Assembly: GCA_024235595.1 (NCBI GenBank)
Contig: JACKMC010000015.1
Span: 26,490 to 90,489 of the forward strand
Direction: 5' to 3'
DNA length: 64,000 nt
Source of the DNA: Zoogloeaceae bacterium
GTDB taxonomy: Bacteria; Pseudomonadota; Gammaproteobacteria; Burkholderiales; Rhodocyclaceae
The translations under genes and the position numbers were made by a program. Of the stretch, positions 44,745 to 53,220 are shown piece by piece (the first letter of the stretch is position 1; the number at the start of each line of letters is the position of its first letter). The notes under the pieces are model-generated. The model saw only the letters and a list, made by a program, of their open reading frames with translations, made no database searches and was not told the origin of the DNA.

Positions 44745-45809
44745 ATGATCGAGACCGACAAGCTCACCGCCTCCGCACCCGAGCGCCTGATTTCCGCCCA
44801 GCCCGCCGACCGCCAGGAGGACGCCATCGAGCGCGCCCTGCGGCCCAAGCGGCTGGCCGAATATGTCGGCCAGAAAAAGATCCGCGAACAGCTCGAGATC
44901 TTCATCACCGCCGCCCGCAACCGCTCCGAGGCGCTCGACCATGTGCTGCTGTTCGGGCCGCCGGGGCTCGGCAAGACCACGCTGGCGCACATCGTGGCGG
45001 CCGAAATGGGCGTCAACCTGCGCCAGACTTCCGGGCCGGTGCTCGAACGCGCCGGCGACCTGGCCGCGCTGCTCACCAACCTCGAACCGCACGACGTGCT
45101 GTTCATCGACGAGATCCATCGCCTCAGCCCGGTGGTCGAGGAAATCCTCTACCCGGCGCTCGAGGACTACCAGATCGACATCATGATCGGCGAGGGTCCG
45201 GCGGCCCGCTCGGTGAAGCTCGACCTGCCGCCCTTCACCCTGGTGGGCGCCACCACCCGCGCCGGCATGCTCACCAATCCGCTGCGCGACCGCTTCGGCA
45301 TCGTCTCGCGGCTCGAGTTCTACACCGCGGAAGAGCTCGGCTACATCGTCGGCCGCTCGGCACGGCTGCTCAACGTCGAGATCGACGAGGCCGGCGCGAT
45401 CGAGATTGCCCGCCGCGCACGCGGCACGCCGCGCATCGCCAACCGTCTGCTGCGGCGGGTGCGCGACTACGCCCAGGTCAAGGCCGGCGGCCACATCACG
45501 GCGGATGTCGCCGACAAGGCGCTGGTGATGCTCGACGTGGACGGCCTCGGTCTCGACCTCATGGACCGCAAGCTGCTCTGCGCTGTGCTCGAGAAGTTCG
45601 GCGGCGGTCCGGTGGGACTCGACAACATCGCCGCTGCGATCGGCGAGGCGCCCGACACCATCGAGGACGTGCTCGAGCCCTACCTGATCCAGCAAGGCTA
45701 CCTGCAGCGCACCCCGCGCGGACGCATCGCCACCCACGCCATCTGGTCGCACTTCGGTCTTACCCCGCCGCGCGGCGCGGGCGGCGTGGATCTGTTCGGC
45801 GACGGCTGA
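44745..45809 (+). CDS. ruvB: Holliday junction branch-migration ATPase RuvB
   Basis: A 354-residue AAA+ motor of the RuvABC resolvasome. Walker A GPPGLGKTT, Walker B LFIDEIHRL, sensor 1 GATTRAGML, arginine-finger region LRDRFG, and the C-terminal winged helix (QQGYLQRTPRGR). ruvA and ruvC are not in the window. A small unknown gene follows after 7 bp. Confidence 0.98.
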   Translation: MIETDKLTASAPERLISAQPADRQEDAIERALRPKRLAEYVGQKKIREQLEIFITAARNRSEALDHVLLFGPPGLGKTTLAHIVAAEMGVNLRQTSGPVLERAGDLAALLTNLEPHDVLFIDEIHRLSPVVEEILYPALEDYQIDIMIGEGPAARSVKLDLPPFTLVGATTRAGMLTNPLRDRFGIVSRLEFYTAEELGYIVGRSARLLNVEIDEAGAIEIARRARGTPRIANRLLRRVRDYAQVKAGGHITADVADKALVMLDVDGLGLDLMDRKLLCAVLEKFGGGPVGLDNIAAAIGEAPDTIEDVLEPYLIQQGYLQRTPRGRIATHAIWSHFGLTPPRGAGGVDLFGDG

Positions 45810-45816
45810 ACAGCCG

Positions 45817-46443
45817 ATGTCGCTGCTGCTGCCCACCTTCACCGTCATCGCGGCGTGGCTCGTGTGGCGATCGCGGCAGGCGCGGCGTCGCGCCGCCCAT
45901 ATCGACGCCTTCGACCTCGCGCGACTGCTCGACGCCCGCCTCGCCAGACGCCGCTCCGAGCTCGACGCCACCCAGCGCAGCCAGGCATTCGAAGCCCTGC
46001 GCGAATGGTTTCGTGTATGCAACCAGGTCGCTCGCAAGCGCGTCGGGATGCCCTCGCAGGCGGTCGATGGCGGCTGGCACGAGTTCATCCCCCATACCCG
46101 CAGCCATCGGCGGTTCGGCCGCCAGGCACGGGGCCGCTTCCCGCACCATGTGTCCGCCGGAGCGATGGCCTCGCCCACCCGGGCCAACGAAGCGCTGCGT
46201 CGCAGCAGGCGGCTGGCCTGCCGCCGTGCCGGGATCGACCCACGCGCCCCCGCAGCGCTGCCGCCGCTGTACGCCATCGACGCGGAGCCGGGAATCGACG
46301 ACGGCTTTCGCTGCCGGCTCGACTGCGCCACGGCGGGCTCGGCAGGCGCCGGCGGCTACCGGGCCGCGCGGACCGGCTGCTCCGGTGGCGATGGCCCGGG
46401 GGGCGCGGACGGCAGCGATGGCGGGGGCTGCGGCGGCGACTGA
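45817..46443 (+). CDS. Uncharacterised membrane-anchored protein with WHEFI motif and Gly-rich tail
   Basis: A 208-residue protein with one N-terminal membrane helix (LLLPTFTVIAAWLVW), a basic region and the motif VDGGWHEFIPHT, reminiscent of GRDP-like (glycine-rich domain) proteins that carry DxxWH-type motifs. The C-terminus is Gly/Ser/Cys-rich (GGDGPGGADGSDGGGCGGD). It begins 7 bp after ruvB, so it may be cotranscribed. No function can be assigned. Confidence 0.65.
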   Translation: MSLLLPTFTVIAAWLVWRSRQARRRAAHIDAFDLARLLDARLARRRSELDATQRSQAFEALREWFRVCNQVARKRVGMPSQAVDGGWHEFIPHTRSHRRFGRQARGRFPHHVSAGAMASPTRANEALRRSRRLACRRAGIDPRAPAALPPLYAIDAEPGIDDGFRCRLDCATAGSAGAGGYRAARTGCSGGDGPGGADGSDGGGCGGD

Positions 46444-46465
46444 CAAGAACAAACGGAGGAGGCAA

Positions 46466-47113
46466 ATGCAACAGGTTCTGGTCTATGGCGATTCGCTTTC
46501 ATGGGGCATCATTCCGGGCAGCCGCGGGCGCCACCCCTTCGCGGTGCGCTGGCCGGGCCGCCTCGAATTGCGGCTACAGGAGTCCGGGCGCGACCTGCGG
46601 GTGATCGAAGACTGCCTCAATGGCCGTCGCACGGTATGGGAAGACCCCTTCAAGGCGGGGCGCAACGGGCTCCTCGGCCTGGCCCAGCGAATCGAGGTGA
46701 ATTCGCCTCTGGCGCTGGTGATCCTCATGCTCGGCAACAACGATTTCCAATCCATGCATCCGCACACGGCCTGGCATGGCGCGCAAGGCGTGGCCAGCCT
46801 GGTGGACGAAATACGCCGCGCACCGATCGAGCCCGGCATGGCGTCGCCACCGCTACTCATCGTCGCCCCGCCACCGATCGGCACGCCAGCCGGCACCATG
46901 GCCGACAAGTTCGCCGGCGGCGAACGCAAGTGCGTCGGCTTCGCCGCGGCGCTGCAGCAAGTCGCCGACGGCCTCGAGTGCGAGTTCTTCGACGCAGGTA
47001 CGGTGGTCTCCACGAGCCCGGTCGATGGGGTGCACCTGGGCGCGACCGAACACATGCGCCTCGGCGATGCGCTGATCGGACCGGTCAGCGCCATCCTCGG
47101 AAAGGTCGATTGA
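46466..47113 (+). CDS. SGNH/GDSL-family hydrolase
   Basis: A 215-residue esterase-fold protein with block I VYGDSLSWG (nucleophile Ser10 region), Gly and Asn oxyanion positions in MLGNNDF, and the catalytic Asp/His in VDGVHLG. It has no signal peptide, so it acts in the cytoplasm unless exported otherwise. ATG 46466 is preceded by GGAGGA. Arylesterase/thioesterase-like or carbohydrate-esterase activity is possible. Confidence 0.88.
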   Translation: MQQVLVYGDSLSWGIIPGSRGRHPFAVRWPGRLELRLQESGRDLRVIEDCLNGRRTVWEDPFKAGRNGLLGLAQRIEVNSPLALVILMLGNNDFQSMHPHTAWHGAQGVASLVDEIRRAPIEPGMASPPLLIVAPPPIGTPAGTMADKFAGGERKCVGFAAALQQVADGLECEFFDAGTVVSTSPVDGVHLGATEHMRLGDALIGPVSAILGKVD

Positions 47114-47119
47114 CGCATC

Positions 47120-47476
47120 GTGCGCAGCTTGCAGGTCATCATCATCACACTGTGCTTCGTCATGGGGGCCTACCTGATCAGCGGCCGCGGCTTCTTCATG
47201 CCATCGCGCTGGGACCCCTCGATCGGTGTGGATCTCGCGGGATGGAGCGCGCGCCTGCTCGGCGCCGCCCTGCTCGTGCTTGCAGTGCTCGGACTTTCCG
47301 CATTGCGCAACTTCGGCAGCGGCGCGCTGGTGCGCAAGAGCCCCGGCTGGCATCGCCGCTACTTCGCGGCGCTGGTGCTGGCAATCCTCATGATGGCCGC
47401 CGCATTGATGCTCGGCGAACAAGGCCCCACGCCGGGGTGGCGCGGGCCGGCGGCCCAGCACCAGCAGACGCCGTGA
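47120..47476 (+). CDS. Small membrane protein of unknown function
   Basis: A 118-residue protein with three predicted helices (about 3-22, 42-60 and 84-104). GTG 47120 lies 6 bp after the SGNH gene. Its stop overlaps the start of the next gene (GTGA), so the three form a run. No family was recognised. Confidence 0.65.
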   Translation: MRSLQVIIITLCFVMGAYLISGRGFFMPSRWDPSIGVDLAGWSARLLGAALLVLAVLGLSALRNFGSGALVRKSPGWHRRYFAALVLAILMMAAALMLGEQGPTPGWRGPAAQHQQTP

Positions 47477-48072
47477 GCAAGTCATCCATCCTTGCAGCCG
47501 GTTGTTCGAGCGTGCTGTATGTCGGTCTGTCCGCGTCGGCGGCCTCACCGTCCCCCGACTGCATCGTGCGCAGCAGTGGCAGCGTCGCGGCGCTGGTCTG
47601 TAGCGACGACGAGCTCGCCGCGCTGGAGCGCCGGCTGGCCGAAACCCTGGCCGCGACGCGACACGGAGCCCTGCGCCGACGTCCGCGCCGATCGCAGACC
47701 GATCAGGCACAGTGGCTCGCAAGCCGCGACGCCTGCTGGAAGTCACCCGACCTTCGCCGCTGCACGCTCGACAGCTACCGCCTGCGCATCGCCGAGCTGC
47801 AGGCCCGCTATCGTCTGGCCCCGCACACCGGATCCCGCGTCTATGCGTGCGAGGGCGCGCCAGCCGACACGGTGGTCGTCACATGGTTCGACACCGACCC
47901 GCCGTCGCTGATGGCCGAACGGGGCGAGGAGGCATCATTGATGTTCCTCCAGCCCTCGGCCAGTGGCAGCCGCTACGTCGGCGACGACGAATCGCTGTGG
48001 GAGTGGCATGGACGAACCCGCATCGTATGGGGCTACCGGAACCCGGAAATGCAATGCAAGGTGAAACCCTGA
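47473..48072 (+). CDS. Exported LprI-like plus MliC lysozyme-inhibitor fusion
   Basis: A 199-residue secreted protein with an N-terminal signal (SSILAAGCSSVLYVGLSASA). The middle has an LprI/DUF1311-like helical region with paired Cys (CSDDELAALERRLAE; LASRDACWKSPDLRRC), and the C-terminus a MliC-type beta domain: YACEGAPADTVVVTWFDT, the SASGSRYVGDDESLWEW signature and a final Cys near the end. MliC proteins block C-type lysozymes at the cell surface. The GTG start overlaps the previous gene. A Cys in AAGCSS could be a lipobox. Confidence 0.8.
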   Translation: MSKSSILAAGCSSVLYVGLSASAASPSPDCIVRSSGSVAALVCSDDELAALERRLAETLAATRHGALRRRPRRSQTDQAQWLASRDACWKSPDLRRCTLDSYRLRIAELQARYRLAPHTGSRVYACEGAPADTVVVTWFDTDPPSLMAERGEEASLMFLQPSASGSRYVGDDESLWEWHGRTRIVWGYRNPEMQCKVKP

Positions 48073-48223
48073 AACCCCTTTTCCCGGCCACGACAAGACG
48101 CTCGGGAAACAGATCGGATCGACCTGCGCCTGCCGAAGGCGAACCCGACTCATCCGCGGGCCACGCCGGGCGAGCTCGTGCACGGCATCCGGGCGGGCAA
48201 CGAGCGGCACACGCGGAAGAGCC

Positions 48224-49381
48224 ATGAACATAGAGGTCGAAACGGTGAGATGGCGCATCATCTACGCGCGTCATTTCTTTTCCCGCAAACGAAGCGAGTT
48301 CCAATCCACCGCGCGTTTCGCGCTGAGCCGCATTGCCTCGGGGTGCCTGTTTCTGCTCTATGCCGTCGCGCTCGCAGCCTTCGTGATCTGCTTCTTCGGC
48401 GTCGTTCCCTTCTACATCGTGCTCTACTTCGAAGATGTCGCCGCACCATGGGCAGCAAGGCCGATCATCCACGGCTTCAAGCTTTTCCTGTTGCTTTCGA
48501 CCATCGCGGTCATCCCGATGATCGTGCTCGCCAACTACGCGCGCACCGAGAGCACGCGGCGGATGATGAAGGATATCTCTTCGGTCTATTGCGGTTTCAC
48601 GATTCCGTTAACCATGCTGGAGCTCATCAACATCTATCCGGCCCAGTGGTCGGCAGTGGACGCGATGGTCATGAACCAGAACGCGTGGACGCTGTATTTC
48701 AGCACCCAGATGCTGGACGGGATCACGCTCGGTCATTTCACCCATTTCGTCACGCTGCCCGACTTCCCGACACCCGAGAGCCTCTACGGGAAGTTGCTGC
48801 TGTTCATGATGAAGATCTACTTCGCGGCCGCATCCACCTGGTACTTCTATCACAAGATTCGCTTCCGACTGACAGGGGCCCTCGAGATCACGCTTTCTCC
48901 GCAAGACCTGAAAAGCTGGCTGCCACGCTGGGCTTCGGCATCCAGCGTCGATGCCACGAAGGTCCGCATCAAGGCGATCGCGGTGAACACCGATATCGCA
49001 AAACGGTCTCGCGCCGTCAGCTATGAAGAGATGTTCGGGGCCAAGCCCGTGCAATCGCGCGGGCCGCTTGCGACAGACGCCAGGCGCCGCGGACGCGATG
49101 CGATTCACGGCCCCATGATCCATGAGTTGCCGATGTTCGTGACAGCGGCAATCATGGTCGGCGCGGCGTTGATGGTCAGCCTGGTTTCGATCCCGGTACT
49201 GAGCCAGCAATGGGTGGATTGGGGCCTCGCCTTCCTGAAGTATTACGCCTACCTCGTCGCCATCGTGCTCGGAGCCCTGCTGACCCTGATCATCGCCTCG
49301 GTGCTGACGAAAAAATGGCGCTCGCGACGGAATTCGAACGCGCCACGCCGCGACCCTCCAGATAGCGACATGGCGGCATAA
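48224..49381 (+). CDS. Large uncharacterised membrane protein
   Basis: A 385-residue protein with helices near 36-66, 84-103, 122-137, 194-210 and two at the C-terminus (about 305-325 and 337-360), joined by a long basic cytoplasmic-type loop (residues 230-300). It ends with Arg-rich KKWRSRRNSN. No known domain was recognised. It has its own spacing from neighbours (151 bp before, 224 bp after), so it is probably monocistronic. Confidence 0.65.
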   Translation: MNIEVETVRWRIIYARHFFSRKRSEFQSTARFALSRIASGCLFLLYAVALAAFVICFFGVVPFYIVLYFEDVAAPWAARPIIHGFKLFLLLSTIAVIPMIVLANYARTESTRRMMKDISSVYCGFTIPLTMLELINIYPAQWSAVDAMVMNQNAWTLYFSTQMLDGITLGHFTHFVTLPDFPTPESLYGKLLLFMMKIYFAAASTWYFYHKIRFRLTGALEITLSPQDLKSWLPRWASASSVDATKVRIKAIAVNTDIAKRSRAVSYEEMFGAKPVQSRGPLATDARRRGRDAIHGPMIHELPMFVTAAIMVGAALMVSLVSIPVLSQQWVDWGLAFLKYYAYLVAIVLGALLTLIIASVLTKKWRSRRNSNAPRRDPPDSDMAA

Positions 49382-49529
49382 CCCCCCTGGCCGCACCGGG
49401 AACCGATGCGGTGGCGGACGGGCGGGGCATGCGCTCGGCGCGAACGCATGGCAGCGGATTTCCCCGCAAAGCGGGCAGATGCCGGGCGGAAGGCCGGCGG
49501 GGTGTCCGCCTCATCGCACTCTATGCACC

Positions 49530-49572
49530 TTGACTTTCGGCTCTCACCCTCGATACTGCATGGATTCATGCA
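49530..49572 (+). promoter_or_regulatory. Promoter and palindrome upstream of the PEP-CTERM gene
   Basis: TTGACT (49530-49535), a 16-bp spacer and GATACT (49552-49557), immediately followed by TGCATG-GATT-CATGCA (49557-49572), a perfect 6-bp inverted repeat at the expected start site. A repressor could act there. No sigma-54 -24/-12 element was seen. Confidence 0.5.
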
Positions 49573-49605
49573 TTTTCGATGATTCGACACAAGGAGTGGC
49601 GGGCG

Positions 49606-50640
49606 ATGCGCACGCCTGACATGATGCTGTTGGGATGGCTGGCGATTTCCGGCACCGCAAGCGCGTCGGTAATCGGCGGCATCCAGCCCACTTCCGCCGG
49701 TGACGAATTCGTATACCAATACCCAGCGGGGGATTTTCTCGAGATCAACCCGGCGCGGGCATGGGTTACCAATGCCGAAGGGTACAGGCATCTGGCAAGC
49801 CTTTCGATAGACGCGACCTCGGGCACCTTGCGCGGCTATGCCGGATACCAGCTCGACACCGCCAGGGACATCGTCAAGAGCCCCAACCTCATCGGCGTGG
49901 AGGACGGGAGCGGACGTTCCGGGCTCATCGCCAGCCTGGTCGGGAACCTCATCTACCAGACAACCGTGGCTGCAGCCGATCCTCTTGCGACCTACTGGGT
50001 CACCATGGAATTGACCCTTGACGGCTCCCTGCTTGAAACCTCGGGCCATCCGACGCTGAGCATGCTGGGCGGTGCCACCATCATCAATCTCGACGCGGCC
50101 GACTATTACAGCGCCTCCGTCGATTCGACGTTTGCCAACTACAACTTGGACCCCGCGGCGATATCGCTCGATTACGGGCCGGTCCGCACCGACGACGAGT
50201 TCATCGTGCAGGACGCCTTCGGCACGATCATCGAATCGCCTTCACGCTATGGCCTGTCGCACCACGTCGTGTACTCCAGCATGGATCCGCTGGCCCTGCA
50301 AAGCGTCATGCGCGTGACGGCGCCGGTGCACGACGGAGACGATCTCGTCATGATCTCCCAGATCGCCGCCCAGGCGACCCACAGCTTCATCGACGACTTC
50401 CGCACCCTTGGCGACGGCGCCACTGGCGCGGTCGCGGCGGCGAGCGGATACGTCGATCTCTCGAATACGGCGACCCTGCGGATCTACACGCCGGCGGGGC
50501 TCAGTCTTGGCGGCGACCTGGCTTCGCTGTCGGGCGTTGTCGTGATGGCTGCCGTTCCGGAACCGAGCATCTGGATGATGTGGCTGGCGGGGCTCTCTCT
50601 GACCGCACTTGCCCGGCGCCGAGGCCACCGTCGAGCCTGA
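49606..50640 (+). CDS. PEP-CTERM sorted surface/exported protein
   Basis: A 344-residue secreted protein with a signal peptide (MMLLGWLAISGTASAS, mature from about residue 22) and a C-terminal PEP-CTERM signal: AVPEPSIWMMWLAGLSLTALARRR. This motif is recognised by exosortase A and is typical of exopolysaccharide-forming Gram-negative bacteria. The central region is beta-rich without a named domain. ATG 49606 is preferred over 49579 because GGAGTGG precedes it. No exosortase gene lies nearby. Confidence 0.88.
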   Translation: MRTPDMMLLGWLAISGTASASVIGGIQPTSAGDEFVYQYPAGDFLEINPARAWVTNAEGYRHLASLSIDATSGTLRGYAGYQLDTARDIVKSPNLIGVEDGSGRSGLIASLVGNLIYQTTVAAADPLATYWVTMELTLDGSLLETSGHPTLSMLGGATIINLDAADYYSASVDSTFANYNLDPAAISLDYGPVRTDDEFIVQDAFGTIIESPSRYGLSHHVVYSSMDPLALQSVMRVTAPVHDGDDLVMISQIAAQATHSFIDDFRTLGDGATGAVAAASGYVDLSNTATLRIYTPAGLSLGGDLASLSGVVVMAAVPEPSIWMMWLAGLSLTALARRRGHRRA

Positions 50641-50715
50641 TCGGCCTGCCGCTTGCCGGGCGACCGGCGACATCGGGCATGCCACCGCATCCACGGCCTC
50701 GATTTTCCCGGCGGT

Positions 50716-51414
50716 TCAGCTCGTCACCGACAGCAGCGACCCCGGCAGGCTGTTGCCGTCGTTATCCAATCCATATGCCTGCATCAAGCGGGCGATCTGC
50801 AGCATCGCGAGCGCGTCCGGATCGTTGCGCTCGACGCGGGCGCTCGTCGATGCTTCGCTGCTCGCCTGATCGTAGCTGATGGCCTCGTCGAAGCTGACCT
50901 TGCCATCGCCGTTCGCATCGGCGGCATCGAAGTTTTCGACGACCTTCGTCATCAGCGCGGCGCGCGGGTCGTCCGTCGAACCGATTTCGCTGAGCTGGCT
51001 CGTGAGCTCATCCAAGCTGAGTCCGGTTTCGTCGGTGCCCGATGGCGGTGGTGGTGGTGGTGGCGGCATGCCTTGCATCCCTGCACCACCTTCGCTGCTG
51101 CCACCGCGCAGGCGCATGTTCATCGACTGTTGATCCAGTTGCTCGGCGAGCGCGGTGAGGCTGTCGGAGAACTCCTGCTGGGTGACCTTGCCGTTACTGT
51201 CGCTGTCGAAACGCGCGAAAAGCTCTTCGCTGCTCGCGGTGCTGGAAATGCCCGCCAGCGCCGACTCCAGATCCGACTGCTCGATATAGCCCTTGCTGGT
51301 GCTGTCCAGTTTCGAGAACAGCTTGTCGGCCATCGACGCCGCGTCGGAGGAGCGATAGGCGCCCATGCTCTGTGTTGCGAAGCTGCTGCTTCCGATACTG
51401 CCGATGCTGCTCAT
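50716..51414 (-). CDS. EF-hand calcium-binding protein
   Basis: A 232-residue acidic protein with EF-hand-like loops at DSTSKGYIEQSDLE, DSDSNGKVTQQEF and DANGDGKVSFDEA, and a degenerate fourth at GLDNDGNSL. A run of eight prolines (PPPPPPPP; GGT/GGC repeats near 51047-51068) separates the two pairs. There is no signal peptide. It resembles the XopAW-like calcium-binding family. ATG 51414 has GAGGAG upstream. Function is unknown; calcium buffering or signalling is plausible. Confidence 0.8.
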   Translation of the reverse strand: MSSIGSIGSSSFATQSMGAYRSSDAASMADKLFSKLDSTSKGYIEQSDLESALAGISSTASSEELFARFDSDSNGKVTQQEFSDSLTALAEQLDQQSMNMRLRGGSSEGGAGMQGMPPPPPPPPSGTDETGLSLDELTSQLSEIGSTDDPRAALMTKVVENFDAADANGDGKVSFDEAISYDQASSEASTSARVERNDPDALAMLQIARLMQAYGLDNDGNSLPGSLLSVTS

Positions 51415-51759
51415 GATCCGTTCTCCTCAATGACAGGAAAGGCGCCGCTCACCGCCATGGCCGATTCGTTTTTCCGATCCGGGGCCCACAGGATCGCGAT
51501 CGCGACACTGACTGTCACTGTGGCAGGCAAATATGGAGGAAGTGTGGGGTGCAGCGCAATCCATTGTGACCTTGTGCAAACTGCCCCAGCCAAGGCCATG
51601 AAGGCTCAGGCATCGCCTGACCTCAGCGACTCGCCTGCGGCGAGCGCTTCGTACGGCTGGGCGATCGGCCCACAAGCCTCCGGCCTGCACCCGGAAAGCG
51701 GAGAAAATTCGCCCCGTTCTCCATCTCGTCTCCACATTTCGGGAAGATAATCGAGCGCT

Positions 51760-53220
51760 ATGCCTCGTCGTCTCGCATACACCCTGTCGTTCTGGCTGCT
51801 CGGTGCCGTCGCGCTGAGCACGCTTGCCGTGGGCGGATTGACCGCCTGGAACCTGCGCGAGGGGTTTACCGCCTACCTGCAGGCGCGCGACATGGAGCGT
51901 TTCGACAAGCTCGCAAGATTGCTCGGCAGCAGCCTGGCGCAGGGCGTGGACGCCACTGCCCGGGCTCGCGTTCGGCTGGACATGCCTTCGCTGCTGGCGC
52001 AGCTCGCGGAGCTCGATGGCGCCACACCGCCGCCGCGCCCCGAATTCAGCGAGCGCGCCGGGCATCCGCGCCCGCCGCCGCAAGGTGTCGGCCCACCGCC
52101 GGATGGCGGCGAGACCTTCGGCTCGAGGGTTGCCCTGGCACGACCCGATGGCCGGCACTGGATGGGACCGCGCTTTGCCGCCGACGAGCCGGGCGTGGTC
52201 GAGCGACCGATCGAAGTGGATGGCCAGGTCGTCGCCATCGCGCGCCTGCGCCCCCGCCAGCGCGCACCCGAAGCCAATGAGACGCGCTTCCTGCGCACCC
52301 AGTACATCGGCATCGGCGTACTCACATCGACGCTGCTGCTGCTCGCGCTGGGGGTCGCGCTATGGCTCGCACGGCAGTGGGTCCGCCCGCTCGCCTTGGT
52401 GCAGGCGGCGACCGCCCGCATCGCCCGCGGCGAGCTCGACGTTCGCATCGGGGTGGAGCGCAGCGACGAGATCGGCGACCTGGTGCGCAACGTCAATGCG
52501 ATGGCCGAAAGCCTGCAACGCATCGAGGGGGCACGTCGTCGCTGGCTCGCCGATCTCTCGCACGAACTGCGCACACCGCTCACGGTCCTGCGCGGAGATA
52601 TCGAGGCGATGGTCGACGGTGTCAGGCCCCTGAGCCCCGAGGCCGTCACCGCGCTGCGTGACGAGGTGGTCAGCCTCGGCGTGCTGGTGAACGACCTGCA
52701 TCTGCTGGCGATGGCGGACCTGAACGCGCTGCCGTGCCATTTTGCCGAGGCCGATGCCACGCAGATCGTCCAGCATGTGCTGCAGCGGCATGCGCGACAG
52801 CTCGAAGACGCGGGCCTGACGCTGAGAGCGCGCGCGCCGCTCGAAACCGAGATTCCGGTGCGCTGGGACGCTGCGCGGATCGAGCAGTTGCTCGGCAACC
52901 TGCTGCAGAACAGCATGCGCTACACTTCGGCGCCAGGCCGCATCGAAGTCGCCTGGCGAGCCGAAGCGCAGACGCTGCACCTGAGCCTGGATGACAGCGC
53001 TCCGGGCGTTCCGCCGAACGATCTGGCGCGACTGTTCGAACCGCTGTACCGTACGGACGCCGCGCGAAATCGCCATCATGGCGGCAGCGGCCTCGGTCTC
53101 GCGATCTGCGAGGCCATCGTGCGCGCGCATGGCGGTCACATCACGGCTCGCGACTCGACGCTGGGCGGGCTGCGCATCGAAATCGAGCTGCCGCTGGCGG
53201 CAAAGGCGGACCCAACATGA
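51760..53220 (+). CDS. baeS: Sensor histidine kinase, BaeS-like
   Basis: A 486-residue membrane kinase: helix about 8-28, a periplasmic Pro-rich sensor region (PPPRPEF; PPPQGVGPPPDGGE), a second helix about 188-207, HAMP, HisKA with phospho-acceptor His in DLSHELRTPL, and HATPase (N box NLLQNSMRY; GLGLAICEAIV). The next gene is its response regulator (ATGA overlap). The closest pattern is BaeS/CpxA envelope-stress kinases, hence the name by similarity only. Confidence 0.82.
   Translation: MPRRLAYTLSFWLLGAVALSTLAVGGLTAWNLREGFTAYLQARDMERFDKLARLLGSSLAQGVDATARARVRLDMPSLLAQLAELDGATPPPRPEFSERAGHPRPPPQGVGPPPDGGETFGSRVALARPDGRHWMGPRFAADEPGVVERPIEVDGQVVAIARLRPRQRAPEANETRFLRTQYIGIGVLTSTLLLLALGVALWLARQWVRPLALVQAATARIARGELDVRIGVERSDEIGDLVRNVNAMAESLQRIEGARRRWLADLSHELRTPLTVLRGDIEAMVDGVRPLSPEAVTALRDEVVSLGVLVNDLHLLAMADLNALPCHFAEADATQIVQHVLQRHARQLEDAGLTLRARAPLETEIPVRWDAARIEQLLGNLLQNSMRYTSAPGRIEVAWRAEAQTLHLSLDDSAPGVPPNDLARLFEPLYRTDAARNRHHGGSGLGLAICEAIVRAHGGHITARDSTLGGLRIEIELPLAAKADPT

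Noticed and set aside
44708..47113. 801-residue frame spanning ruvB and following genes
   Set aside because: Arg/Pro/Ala-rich out-of-frame reading of ruvB; only its last 215 residues, starting at ATG 46466, are a real gene (SGNH hydrolase).
51047..51068. GGT/GGC trinucleotide run as a phase-variation repeat
   Set aside because: Trinucleotide units cannot shift the frame; it simply encodes the proline run of the EF-hand protein.
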